From Lentisphaerota bacterium (GTDB taxonomy: Bacteria > Verrucomicrobiota > Kiritimatiellia > RFP12 > UBA1067): a stretch of DNA of 6,201 bases. The notes under the pieces were generated by a model. That model was not told the DNA's origin and ran no database searches. It worked only from the letters and a program-made list of their open reading frames with translations. The position numbers were made by a program, and so were the translations under genes. Shown here piece after piece: positions 1 to 6,171 of this stretch. The DNA is taken from positions 1 through 6,201 of the forward strand of contig JALHET010000125.1 in assembly GCA_022839525.1 (NCBI GenBank). The letters are read 5' to 3'. Position 1 is the stretch's first letter. Every line of letters begins with the position of its first letter.

Positions 1-2
1 TC

Positions 3-317
3 AGCGCCCTGCAGGTGTTGCGCATGATGAAGCAGGAGGGCAAGACGCTCGCGCAGCTCGCCGACTGCATGGACGAATATCCTCAACAGCTTGTCAGCAT
101 CCGGGTCAAAGAGAAGAGACCCGTCCATGAGGTTCCCGCGCTGACGGAGGCGATCAGGGCCTGCGAGGCCGAACTGAAAGCCTCAGGCCGCGTGATCGTG
201 CGCTACTCGGGAACAGAGCCGAAAATCCGCCTGCTGGTTGAAGCCAGCGAGTCTGCCCTTGTTGAAACGTGCATCGCGAAACTCACCCAAGCCGTGGCCG
301 AAGGTCTGGGCGTGTAA
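3..317 (+). CDS. glmM: Phosphoglucosamine mutase, C-terminal end (5' end outside window)
   Basis: The visible 104 codons are the last domain of an alpha-D-phosphohexomutase; the frame is open to the window edge, so the start lies upstream. The diagnostic stretch is the phosphate-binding loop RYSGTEPKIRLLVE at about visible residues 67-80, matching the RKSGTEPLIRVMVE loop of E. coli GlmM. Before it, the segment with ALQVLRMMKQEGKTLAQLA and YPQQLVSIRV matches the GlmM pattern (LQVL..., FPQ.LVNVR). GlmM is a cytoplasmic enzyme that interconverts glucosamine-6-phosphate and glucosamine-1-phosphate on the route to UDP-GlcNAc. The gene ends with TAA at 315-317. A GlmU-like gene follows about 60 bases later in the same direction, which supports GlmM over phosphomannomutase or phosphoglucomutase. 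The active-site serine region is not in the window, so catalytic competence cannot be judged. Confidence 0.9.
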   Translation, partial: SALQVLRMMKQEGKTLAQLADCMDEYPQQLVSIRVKEKRPVHEVPALTEAIRACEAELKASGRVIVRYSGTEPKIRLLVEASESALVETCIAKLTQAVAEGLGV

Positions 318-328
318 GGGGAACAGGA

Positions 329-382
329 ATGAACACTCAACGCGCAACGTTCAACGTTGAGTGTCGAAAGTTAAAAAAATGA
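329..382 (+). CDS. Possible 17-codon leader ORF (MNTQRATFNVECRKLKK)
   Basis: An ATG at 329 is preceded by a good Shine-Dalgarno-like AAGGGGA (316-322, overlapping the glmM stop). It opens a frame of 17 codons, and its TGA (380-382) overlaps the candidate ATG of the next gene as ATGA (379-382). That arrangement is typical of translational coupling. The middle of the ORF is made of the heptamer repeat described separately, so the peptide itself may have no function and the ORF could be chance. No homologue is recognised. It is listed because the signal plus the exact start-stop overlap is more than random sequence usually offers, but the peptide is very short. Confidence 0.22.
   Translation: MNTQRATFNVECRKLKK
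333..364. repeat. Heptamer repeat inside a perfect 10-bp inverted repeat
   Basis: Three tandem heptamers, CAACGCG, CAACGTT and CAACGTT, occupy 338-358. They sit within a perfect inverted repeat, ACACTCAACG (333-342) and CGTTGAGTGT (355-364), with a 12-base loop. The hairpin is not followed by a T-run on either strand, so it does not look like a rho-independent terminator. It lies between glmM and the next gene and could be an RNA structure, a protein-binding site or a copy of a dispersed intergenic repeat. The sequence shows only the structure, not the role. Confidence 0.6.
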
Positions 383-1578
383 TGCTATCTGTCCTTCAAA
401 AGCTTCAGGCGCGCGGAGTGCGGTTTCTTGCGCCGGAAACGGTCTACGTCGCGCCGGATGTGGTGCCCGACCGTATCGCGCCGGGCGTGACCATCCACCC
501 CGGCTGCCGTCTCAGCGGTGCCGCGCTCGCGATCGGCCCGGGCAGTGTCATCGGCGCGGAAGCGCCTGCCACGGTCTCGGAGTGCCAACTCGGCGCAGAC
601 GTCCATCTGGCGGGCGGTTTCTTCAACCGCGCCACATTTCTCAACGGCTTCAGGGCCGGCAGTTGCGCGCACGTGAGACCCGGCTGCCTGTTCGAGGAGG
701 AGTCTTCCTTCGCCCACTCGGTCGGAGTCAAGCAGACGGTTTTCTTCCCGTGGGTCACCGCGGGCAGCCTGATCAATTTCTGCGACTGCCTCATCGCGGG
801 GGGCACCGGAAGGAAGAACCATTCGGAGATCGGTTCCTCCTACGTCCACTTCAACTTCACGCCGCACCGGGACAAGGCCACGGCCTCGCTGATCGGTGAC
901 GTGCCGCTCGGCGTGCTGCTGAACCAGCCGCCCATCTTTCTCGGCGGCCAGGGCGGACTGGTGGGCCCCAGCCGGATCGGATACGGCACCGTGATCCCGG
1001 CCGGCCAGGTCTGGCGCGGCGATGTGACCGGCGCGGGGCGTCTCGTCGCGAAGCCCGCCTTCCCGGACATGATCGACACGCCCTACGACCCGCGCCGGTA
1101 TCACGCCGTCAGGCCCGTGCTCCGCAACAACCTGCTCTACATCGGCAACATCCTTGCGCTCGACGCGTGGTACCGTGTCGTCCGCGCCCCCTTCATGCGG
1201 GACGACGTCTACCTCTCCTCCTGCCTCGCCGGCGCGCGCGCCCGTCTCGCGGAAATCTTGGAGGAGCGGTTGTCGCGCCTGGACGAGTTTGCCCAGAACG
1301 TGGAGCAATCCCTCACGCTCGGCCTTTCCGGCCGTTGGGATGTTGAGCACCGCGCGTTTGTGGGCCAGTGGCCCGCACTCAAAAGCGCGCTCACCGACAG
1401 GGTCGGTGAGCGGGAGACGGTGCCGACCCCCGGAAATGTCCGGGAAATCGCGGAGGCTCTCCCGGCAGGGGATTACCTCAAGGCCATCCAGTCCCTGCCG
1501 CCAGAATCCGCCGGGGTTCTCACCGCATGGCTGGAGACCTATCCCGCAGCCCACCCGGAATTTCGGCGCAGCCCCTAA
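379..1578 (+). CDS. GlmU-like left-handed beta-helix (hexapeptide repeat) protein without nucleotidyltransferase domain
   Basis: This 399-residue protein begins like the linker and beta-helix half of GlmU (ARGVRFLAPETVYV, then IAPGVTIHPGCRLSG and AIGPGSVIG turns, residues 11-60). Aligned by eye to E. coli GlmU, R100 matches R333, K118 matches K351, N159 matches N386 and K166 matches K392; the spacing from R to K is identical (18 residues). The catalytic H363 aligns with S130 and Y366 with N133, and about six residues (GTGRKN region, 141-148) are inserted. The helix ends near residue 225, followed by about 170 mostly helical residues that GlmU lacks. The uridylyltransferase domain is absent. 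The position after glmM suggests a role with GlcN-1-P, GlcNAc-1-P or UDP-GlcNAc; such proteins may be labelled UDP-GlcNAc pyrophosphorylase in databases. ATG 379 is preferred over GTG 361, which lies inside the hairpin; ATG 382 is also possible. The acetyltransferase activity is uncertain. Confidence 0.82.
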   Translation: MMLSVLQKLQARGVRFLAPETVYVAPDVVPDRIAPGVTIHPGCRLSGAALAIGPGSVIGAEAPATVSECQLGADVHLAGGFFNRATFLNGFRAGSCAHVRPGCLFEEESSFAHSVGVKQTVFFPWVTAGSLINFCDCLIAGGTGRKNHSEIGSSYVHFNFTPHRDKATASLIGDVPLGVLLNQPPIFLGGQGGLVGPSRIGYGTVIPAGQVWRGDVTGAGRLVAKPAFPDMIDTPYDPRRYHAVRPVLRNNLLYIGNILALDAWYRVVRAPFMRDDVYLSSCLAGARARLAEILEERLSRLDEFAQNVEQSLTLGLSGRWDVEHRAFVGQWPALKSALTDRVGERETVPTPGNVREIAEALPAGDYLKAIQSLPPESAGVLTAWLETYPAAHPEFRRSP

Positions 1579-1619
1579 TTTCCTCTTGCACACTGCGCCA
1601 ACAGTGTTAAGCTGTGTAT

Positions 1620-2702
1620 ATGAAGGCGAAGCGTGCGTTGCATGTCACCTTGATTTACAACTCTTGCGGGGCGGCGGTGCCCGAAACTCCTGACGACCGG
1701 GGCAGCATCAGTGATTTGCGCACCTTCATCCGCCGCCTCGCGCGCGCGTTGCGGAGTCTCGGCCACCGCGTCACGGTGCTGCCGCTGGCCAACGACCTGC
1801 TCGGGTTCCAGCGCAAACTGACCCGCCTGCAGCCGGATGTGGTTTTCAACCAGTACGACGACGTCGTTCACAGCGCGCTCTACGAAATGCGTGTGGCGGC
1901 GCTTGTGCGCATGATGGGCTTCCCGATCACCGGTTCGCACGCCTTGGCGCTGGGTCTCTGCCGTTACAAGCACATGACGGTCAGCCTGCTGCAGGGCGCC
2001 GGCCTGCGCGTGCCGCCCGAATCGCTGCTGCTGGAACGGGTGAAGGACGTGTCCGGTGTGGCCTGGCGCTTCCCCGTCATCGTGCAGCCCGCGCAAGAGC
2101 ACGGCGGCGTCGGCCTGACGCGCGACTCGGTGGTCCATTCGGTCACCGCCCTGCGCCGCCAGGTCGGCATCATCCTCCGGGAGTTCCACCAGCCCGCTAT
2201 GGCGCAGCGCTTCCTGCCGGGCCGCGAATTCAACATCGGCATCATCGGCGGCGCCAAACAGCGCGTGCTGCCTTTCGCCGAGGTCAACTACACCGAACTG
2301 CCCCCGGACATCCCCCCCATCATGTCCTATGCCGCCAAGTGGCTGGAGACCAGCGTCGAATACAAGCGCACGTCGGTGATCTGCCCAGCGGAGGTTCCGC
2401 CGCAGTTGGCGCGAAAACTGACCGCCCTGACCGTCAATGCCTTCCGCGCACTGGGAGGCTGGGGCTACGGCCGCGTGGACATCCGCCTCGACGAGCACGG
2501 CGAGCCGAACGTGCTGGAGGTCAACTGCAACCCCTGCCTGGAGGAGGACGTCGCGCTGGCCCGCTCCGCCAAGGCGGCCGGCATCGCCTACCCGCAGCTC
2601 CTGCAGATGATCATTGATGCCGCTTTCGAGAAACCGCCCTTCGACGCCGACGTGCCCATGCTGCTGCCCCCGCGTCCGCGCGCCCTGCCGGAACCGATCT
2701 GA
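1620..2702 (+). CDS. ATP-grasp ligase of the D-alanine-D-alanine ligase type
   Basis: The 360-residue product has the Ddl layout. An N-terminal pre-ATP-grasp domain contains VVFNQYDD (75-81) and GSHALALGLCRYKH (105-118, K117 matching the first ATP-binding Lys of Ddl). The central ATP-grasp part has FPVIVQPAQEHGGVGL (151-166) and RFLPGREFNIGI (197-208). The C-terminal metal site is GYGRVDIRLDEHGEPNVLEV (282-301) followed by NCNPCL, with D287, E300 and N302 in the Mg-binding positions. The family joins carboxylate to amine with ATP via an acyl phosphate. In Ddl the second phosphate-contacting residue is Lys in VKP; here it is Gln (Q156), and the following loop is EHGGVGL rather than the usual Ser-rich form. 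It lies 41 bases after the GlmU-like gene and is probably co-transcribed. The substrate may be D-Ala or another amino acid. ATG 1620 is chosen over GTG 1614; no clear Shine-Dalgarno sequence precedes either. Confidence 0.87.
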   Translation: MKAKRALHVTLIYNSCGAAVPETPDDRGSISDLRTFIRRLARALRSLGHRVTVLPLANDLLGFQRKLTRLQPDVVFNQYDDVVHSALYEMRVAALVRMMGFPITGSHALALGLCRYKHMTVSLLQGAGLRVPPESLLLERVKDVSGVAWRFPVIVQPAQEHGGVGLTRDSVVHSVTALRRQVGIILREFHQPAMAQRFLPGREFNIGIIGGAKQRVLPFAEVNYTELPPDIPPIMSYAAKWLETSVEYKRTSVICPAEVPPQLARKLTALTVNAFRALGGWGYGRVDIRLDEHGEPNVLEVNCNPCLEEDVALARSAKAAGIAYPQLLQMIIDAAFEKPPFDADVPMLLPPRPRALPEPI

Positions 2703-2738
2703 AGCGGAAGGCCGTCTACCCGGCCGCCGCGCCAATGG

Positions 2739-3071
2739 AAACCAAACTATCTGGTTTCGGTGTCGTCCAACCAGGCGGCCATGGTCGCCTACGCGAGGGA
2801 GAACTTTCCGGAAGGCAGTTGGCGGCGCCAAATCAAGCCTGAGGCCGGCGACATGAACACGACGGTCATCAAGCCCGCCGTCGGCCGGACGATCATATGG
2901 CCTTCCTTATGGATGGATCTCCGCTGGGTCTACTGCCTCCAGAACGGGCTGCCACTGGACATGAACGTGTATGACCTCGCCACATGGAGCGTGATCTGCG
3001 AGATTTCCTAGAAGTCCGACCGCGTCCGCGGCCAGACGGTCAGCATCCCCGATTTCACGCGCGGCGCAAGG
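2739..3071 (+). pseudogene. Decayed C-terminal fragment of a Gfo/Idh/MocA oxidoreductase
   Basis: Frame 3 encodes NYLVSVSSNQAAMVAYAREN, then KPEAGDMNTTVIKPAVGRTI, and later RWVYCLQNGLPLDMNVYDLA followed by TWSVICEIS. After a TAG stop at 3009-3011 the same frame continues with RGQTVSIPDFTRG. These are landmarks of the C-terminal half of Gfo/Idh/MocA sugar dehydrogenases (GDMNTSLI, GRTI, GLP.D.NVYD, PDFTRG). The N-terminal NAD-binding Rossmann domain is missing. About 70-90 residues that normally separate GRTI from the MDxRW helix also appear to be missing, and GGATGGAT at 2911-2918 looks like a 4-bp duplication that shifts the frame. An intact short ORF runs from GTG 2760 to 3011 (83 codons) but lacks a plausible complete fold. 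The fragment follows the ATP-grasp stop in the same frame. It is read here as a dead gene; a sequencing or assembly error cannot explain the missing N-terminus. Confidence 0.75.
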
Positions 3072-3131
3072 CTATCCCTGCCGGAACACATGCTCTCGCC
3101 GTTTTGGCATTGCCCTGCCCTGCGCGTTGTC

Positions 3132-5171
3132 CTACTCGGCCAAAGCGTCCACGTTCCAACAGGGACGCTCCCAGTAGCTCGTCACCCACAAGAGATCCGA
3201 AAAATACATCTGCTGGTGCTCCTTACGGAACCGCACCAGTTCCGCCAGAGAGTCCTTGCCCTCTTTCAGCCGGCCTTTGGGAACATTCTTCTTCCCGTCA
3301 AAGATACCCGCGAGCCCAACGGTCAGTTGGGCGTGCCTGAGCCCGGCCCGCAGAAACTCCACGCGTTCGGCATACTCGGGCAGCGGATCGGCGCGGGCTT
3401 GGGCCAAGGCCTCGTCGAGCAGCGTGACGGCGGGGGCGAAGACGTCGGCCGGATAGGCTTTGTGGGCTTTCAGCGGATACGCGCGGTAGCGGTACCCGAA
3501 GAAGGGGTTCTGGAACAGATCGAGAAACCGCATGACATTATCCGCCGCATACGCTTCCCAGTAGCCGCAATAGCGCCCGACCGCACCGGCTGCCGGGCCG
3601 AACGCCGAAAAATACTCTTGGCGGATTTTGCCGATTTCCAGATCCGGCTTGTTCAACAGGCGCAGATGCATGTAGAGGCCAAGTCCATGGGCCGCCCATT
3701 GCCCCGTGAGGGAATCGAAGCGCGCCCCCTCCATGCCATGCCTGTAGGCGAACTTGAGAAAGTCGCCCGACTGCCGGGTCTCAACGTGGGGCATCACATA
3801 CCCGTTGTGCAGATAGTTCGGCCGGTATCCCATCCGCAACCCGGTCCGTTGCCAGCCCAGCCACTGCTCCTTGACCCAGGCGTAAGCCTCTTCCGGCATG
3901 GGGAACCAGCGCAGGTGGGGATCCTGCCACTGGACAAATTCGGCATAGATGCCCTTGTTCAATTCAATGCCTGTGACGGGAGCCGGGAACTCGTTCTCGT
4001 AGATAAAGGATCCCGACACCAACACATCGGGATTCCTTTTCCGGGCCTTCTCCTGAATGGTTTTCCAGAAGCGCGCGTAGCGGTCCGACGTCGCGCCCGC
4101 GAAAACGTCCTTGGCGCGGGGATCGGTCTCGTAGACCACTTTCGCGAACCAGGGGACCTTTTCGGGCTGCGGCCCGTCCCACGCGCGGCAGGCGGCACAG
4201 GTGCAGCGGCCCGGCCGGTCCACCGGCCCCAGCCTGAGCACGCTCTTCCCGTCCCATTGCTTGACGATGAAGTCTTGCAGCTCCTCGTTCGCCACGCAGA
4301 TATCCACTTCCGGCGCGTCGGGGTCAGGGCTCCCGCGGACGCCATCCCGCCGCAGCATGAACCACTCCGGGTGCTCCTTGCCATAGCGGCGCCACCAGCC
4401 CGAGAAAGCATGGCAGGTGGGCGGTTTGGCGTCCATGCCGCCCATGCGGTGGCGGCGGAGCAGAACCGACAGCGCCCCGGCATAGCTCCGGGCCACGTCG
4501 GGCGAGAACCCCAGGCGGATATCTTCCTGATCCATCTTCCCGCCTCGGAGAATTCTCTGCATCTTGCCCCACGCCAACTCGCGGAATCGCAGCGCGGGCG
4601 AAACCACCCGGTCGACCGCCGGGAACCCGACCGTCTTCGCCCGAGGCACATAAGTCCCCAATTCACCCGGCCACAGCCATCGCGCGCCCAAAGCCGCCTC
4701 GATGAACTCGTACACGCCGAACAGGGTTCCGCACTTTGAGTTCGACGGGCTGAGCGGATCGCCGCCGTCCTCTTCCCCCACAATGTAGAGATCCGACCCG
4801 ACCGACCGCATGACGAACGTTTCCGGCATGAGTTTTCCGGCATCGATCCCCTGTTTGCGCGCGGCATCCGTCATGCCGAGGAACACGCGGCTGGTATACC
4901 CTTCGGGAACGTCCGACTCGGTTGCGACCGGCAGCGTGACGTCCGTGGCTTTCTTCACATGGCGGACCAGCTCGGCTGCGGCGTACTGGACAACCGGAGG
5001 AGGGGCATCAGCGGTCACCACAACAGCAACCGCCTTCCCCTCAACCACGATCCGCACCGCCGCCGCGCCGCCGTCCGCCCGTGCCCCCTGCCCTTCCGCG
5101 GTGACGGCGGCAGTGCCGGCCAGCAGACCGCACACAACGGCCAACGCCCGATTCAAGGTCGCGTTTCCCAT
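3132..5171 (-). CDS. Secreted DUF4838 family protein (GH67 N-terminal-like domain)
   Basis: The 679-residue protein starts with a likely signal peptide (residues 1-25, hydrophobic LAVVCGLLAGTAAVTA, cut near AVTA). A GH67-N-like alpha/beta domain follows: YAAAELVRHVKKATDVTLPV (63-82), RVFLGMTDAA (95-104) and CGTLFGVYEFIEAALGARWL (147-166) with WPGELGTYVP. The larger central part carries PVDRPGRCTCAAC (316-328), a CxCxxC cluster typical of DUF4838 proteins, then Trp/Tyr-rich segments usual in carbohydrate-active barrels, and a helical C-terminus (about 575-655). A role in polysaccharide breakdown or binding outside the cytoplasm is inferred; no activity is established from sequence and the catalytic acids are not assigned. 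ATG 5171 is chosen because the signal peptide begins there; an upstream ATG at 5333 would place a charged, non-secretory 54-residue lead over the neighbour gene. It starts 7 bases after the DUF1080 stop, so translation is likely coupled. The stop TAG is at 3132-3134. Confidence 0.85.
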   Translation of the reverse strand: MGNATLNRALAVVCGLLAGTAAVTAEGQGARADGGAAAVRIVVEGKAVAVVVTADAPPPVVQYAAAELVRHVKKATDVTLPVATESDVPEGYTSRVFLGMTDAARKQGIDAGKLMPETFVMRSVGSDLYIVGEEDGGDPLSPSNSKCGTLFGVYEFIEAALGARWLWPGELGTYVPRAKTVGFPAVDRVVSPALRFRELAWGKMQRILRGGKMDQEDIRLGFSPDVARSYAGALSVLLRRHRMGGMDAKPPTCHAFSGWWRRYGKEHPEWFMLRRDGVRGSPDPDAPEVDICVANEELQDFIVKQWDGKSVLRLGPVDRPGRCTCAACRAWDGPQPEKVPWFAKVVYETDPRAKDVFAGATSDRYARFWKTIQEKARKRNPDVLVSGSFIYENEFPAPVTGIELNKGIYAEFVQWQDPHLRWFPMPEEAYAWVKEQWLGWQRTGLRMGYRPNYLHNGYVMPHVETRQSGDFLKFAYRHGMEGARFDSLTGQWAAHGLGLYMHLRLLNKPDLEIGKIRQEYFSAFGPAAGAVGRYCGYWEAYAADNVMRFLDLFQNPFFGYRYRAYPLKAHKAYPADVFAPAVTLLDEALAQARADPLPEYAERVEFLRAGLRHAQLTVGLAGIFDGKKNVPKGRLKEGKDSLAELVRFRKEHQQMYFSDLLWVTSYWERPCWNVDALAE

Positions 5172-5178
5172 AACCGGA

Positions 5179-6042
5179 TCACTTGCTTCCCGCGCAGGAC
5201 GCCACCGGCGGCCAGGGCTCTTTGAACGTGTCGAGCGGCAGAAGCTCAAACCGGCGCACAAACATCTCCGCGCCTTCGGTCTGAATGCAGACCTTGCCGG
5301 CGCAGGGGGAGAGCTCAAAAGCCTCGTTGACAACCTGGCCGTTGAACAGATGAACCACGGTGTCGCCTCTCGCGATCACCTCCAGCCGGTTCCACTCGCC
5401 CACCGGCGCATCCAGATCGTCCTTCCCGCGGAAATCAAGTGCGCCGTCCCAATCCACATCGCGCTTTTCCCAATTGACGCGGCCACTCGTCAGCTTCTGG
5501 CGGGGTTGACCCTTCTTCCAACACTTCTCCTTGTCGCGGTCCAGGACGAACTCGCACACCGCGCTGTACGGCACAGGCGTGCCATCCGGCGTTTTGCCGC
5601 TGAGAACCAATAAATCTCCCATACCGCCCTGAATAATGTTCGCCTCAAAGCTGGCCGGCCAGGTTTTCCCCACCGCGCCGTGGGGGCCCGTGGCATGATA
5701 GAGGATGCCGCTGTCGCGCGCGCGCGTCTTGCGGGCCCCCCACGTGTTCGGACCCCATTTGAACTCGACCACAAGGTGGTAATTCCCGAACGCCTGCTGG
5801 GTCGCCATATAGCCGTAGCCGCGGCCGCTGATGTGCAGCAGTCCGTCCCGCATCTTGAAAATCTCAGAGGGCGGATCATTCAGGTCTTTAGCCGGCCCCA
5901 TGTGAAACTCGGCCTTTCCCTCACGGAACAGATCCAACACATTGACCGCCTGGGTGACCGTCTCGCCGGATGCGGACAAGGCAACCCCGAACAGCAGGGC
6001 AACCGCCACGCCTGTGACCAGATGAACAGACCGGATCGTCAT
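5179..6042 (-). CDS. Secreted DUF1080 protein (3-keto-disaccharide hydrolase family)
   Basis: The 287-residue product has a signal peptide (residues 1-26, VTGVAVALLFGVALSASG) and one DUF1080 jelly-roll domain. Landmarks are MRDGLLHISGRGYGYMATQQ (64-83), FGNYHLVVEFKWG (85-97), RDSGILYHATGP (109-120), the SFEANIIQGGMGDLLVL segment (131-147) that corresponds to the usual E-x-Q-I-x-x-GxxGD motif, and GEWNRLEVIARGDTVVHLFN (215-234) near the end. Pfam names this family 3-keto-disaccharide hydrolase; some members cleave glycosides whose sugar has been oxidised at C3. The substrate here is unknown. It is the first gene of a two-gene operon with the DUF4838 gene. The start ATG 6042 is supported by a strong Shine-Dalgarno run five bases upstream and by the signal peptide; an upstream start at 6087 would add a charged lead and is unlikely. 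Five cysteines after the signal peptide (C163, C174, C247, C252, C283) could allow disulfides in the periplasm. Confidence 0.9.
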   Translation of the reverse strand: MTIRSVHLVTGVAVALLFGVALSASGETVTQAVNVLDLFREGKAEFHMGPAKDLNDPPSEIFKMRDGLLHISGRGYGYMATQQAFGNYHLVVEFKWGPNTWGARKTRARDSGILYHATGPHGAVGKTWPASFEANIIQGGMGDLLVLSGKTPDGTPVPYSAVCEFVLDRDKEKCWKKGQPRQKLTSGRVNWEKRDVDWDGALDFRGKDDLDAPVGEWNRLEVIARGDTVVHLFNGQVVNEAFELSPCAGKVCIQTEGAEMFVRRFELLPLDTFKEPWPPVASCAGSK

Positions 6043-6045
6043 CGC

Positions 6046-6057
6046 TTCCCCCTCCCC
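6046..6057 (-). promoter_or_regulatory. Strong purine-rich ribosome binding site of the DUF1080 gene
   Basis: Reading the - strand, GGGGAGGGGGAA ends three bases before ATG 6042. The core AGGGGG (6053-6048) sits five bases from the start codon. This fixes the start at 6042 and suggests efficient translation, in contrast to the weak or absent Shine-Dalgarno sequences before the other starts in the window. Confidence 0.75.
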
Positions 6058-6141
6058 GATTGAAATGAGCCCTCGTGAACCGCGCACGGGACTTTCGCAA
6101 CGTGATCAGGAACAGACCGCACGCCACCTTGGCATAACCAC

Positions 6142-6151
6142 GGAACGTTCC
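6142..6151. promoter_or_regulatory. Palindrome GGAACGTTCC, candidate operator
   Basis: A perfect 10-bp palindrome lies roughly 14-23 bases downstream of the inferred transcription start of the DUF1080-DUF4838 operon. That is a position where repressors of sugar operons often bind. No second copy and no regulator gene is in the window, so the role is inferred from position only. Confidence 0.3.
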
Positions 6152-6171
6152 AGAAGTTATAATCTCCCCCT

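Noticed and set aside
385..1593. 402-codon open frame on the - strand opposite the GlmU-like gene
   Set aside because: Its translation is rich in Arg, Gly and Ala with no family motif, and it mirrors a gene with clear homology. It is a GC-rich antisense shadow.
1590..1607. Hairpin ACACTG-CGCCAA-CAGTGT just before the ATP-grasp start
   Set aside because: The stem is only 6 bp with no T-run. It could affect translation but is too short to call as a terminator or operator.
1575..2831. 418-codon open frame on the - strand opposite the ATP-grasp gene
   Set aside because: The composition (His, Gln, Arg and Val rich) is typical of a shadow frame, and the + strand gene has intact catalytic motifs.
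3020..3031. CCGCG-TC-CGCGG inverted repeat as a terminator between the convergent genes
   Set aside because: The loop has only two bases, there is no T-run, and it falls inside the coding remnant of the oxidoreductase.
2984..3340. 118-codon + strand ORF starting in the oxidoreductase remnant
   Set aside because: Its frame differs from the one carrying the family motifs, its product is Arg/Pro rich and it runs into the 3' end of the DUF4838 gene.
3090..4739. 549-codon open frame on the + strand opposite the DUF4838 gene
   Set aside because: Despite its length it shows no recognisable domain, has low-complexity Pro/Arg/Gln composition and lies fully within a well-supported gene on the other strand.
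6158..6163. TATAAT on the + strand near the window end as a divergent promoter
   Set aside because: No plausible -35 element occurs 15-19 bases upstream, and the gene it would lead to on the + strand is outside the window.
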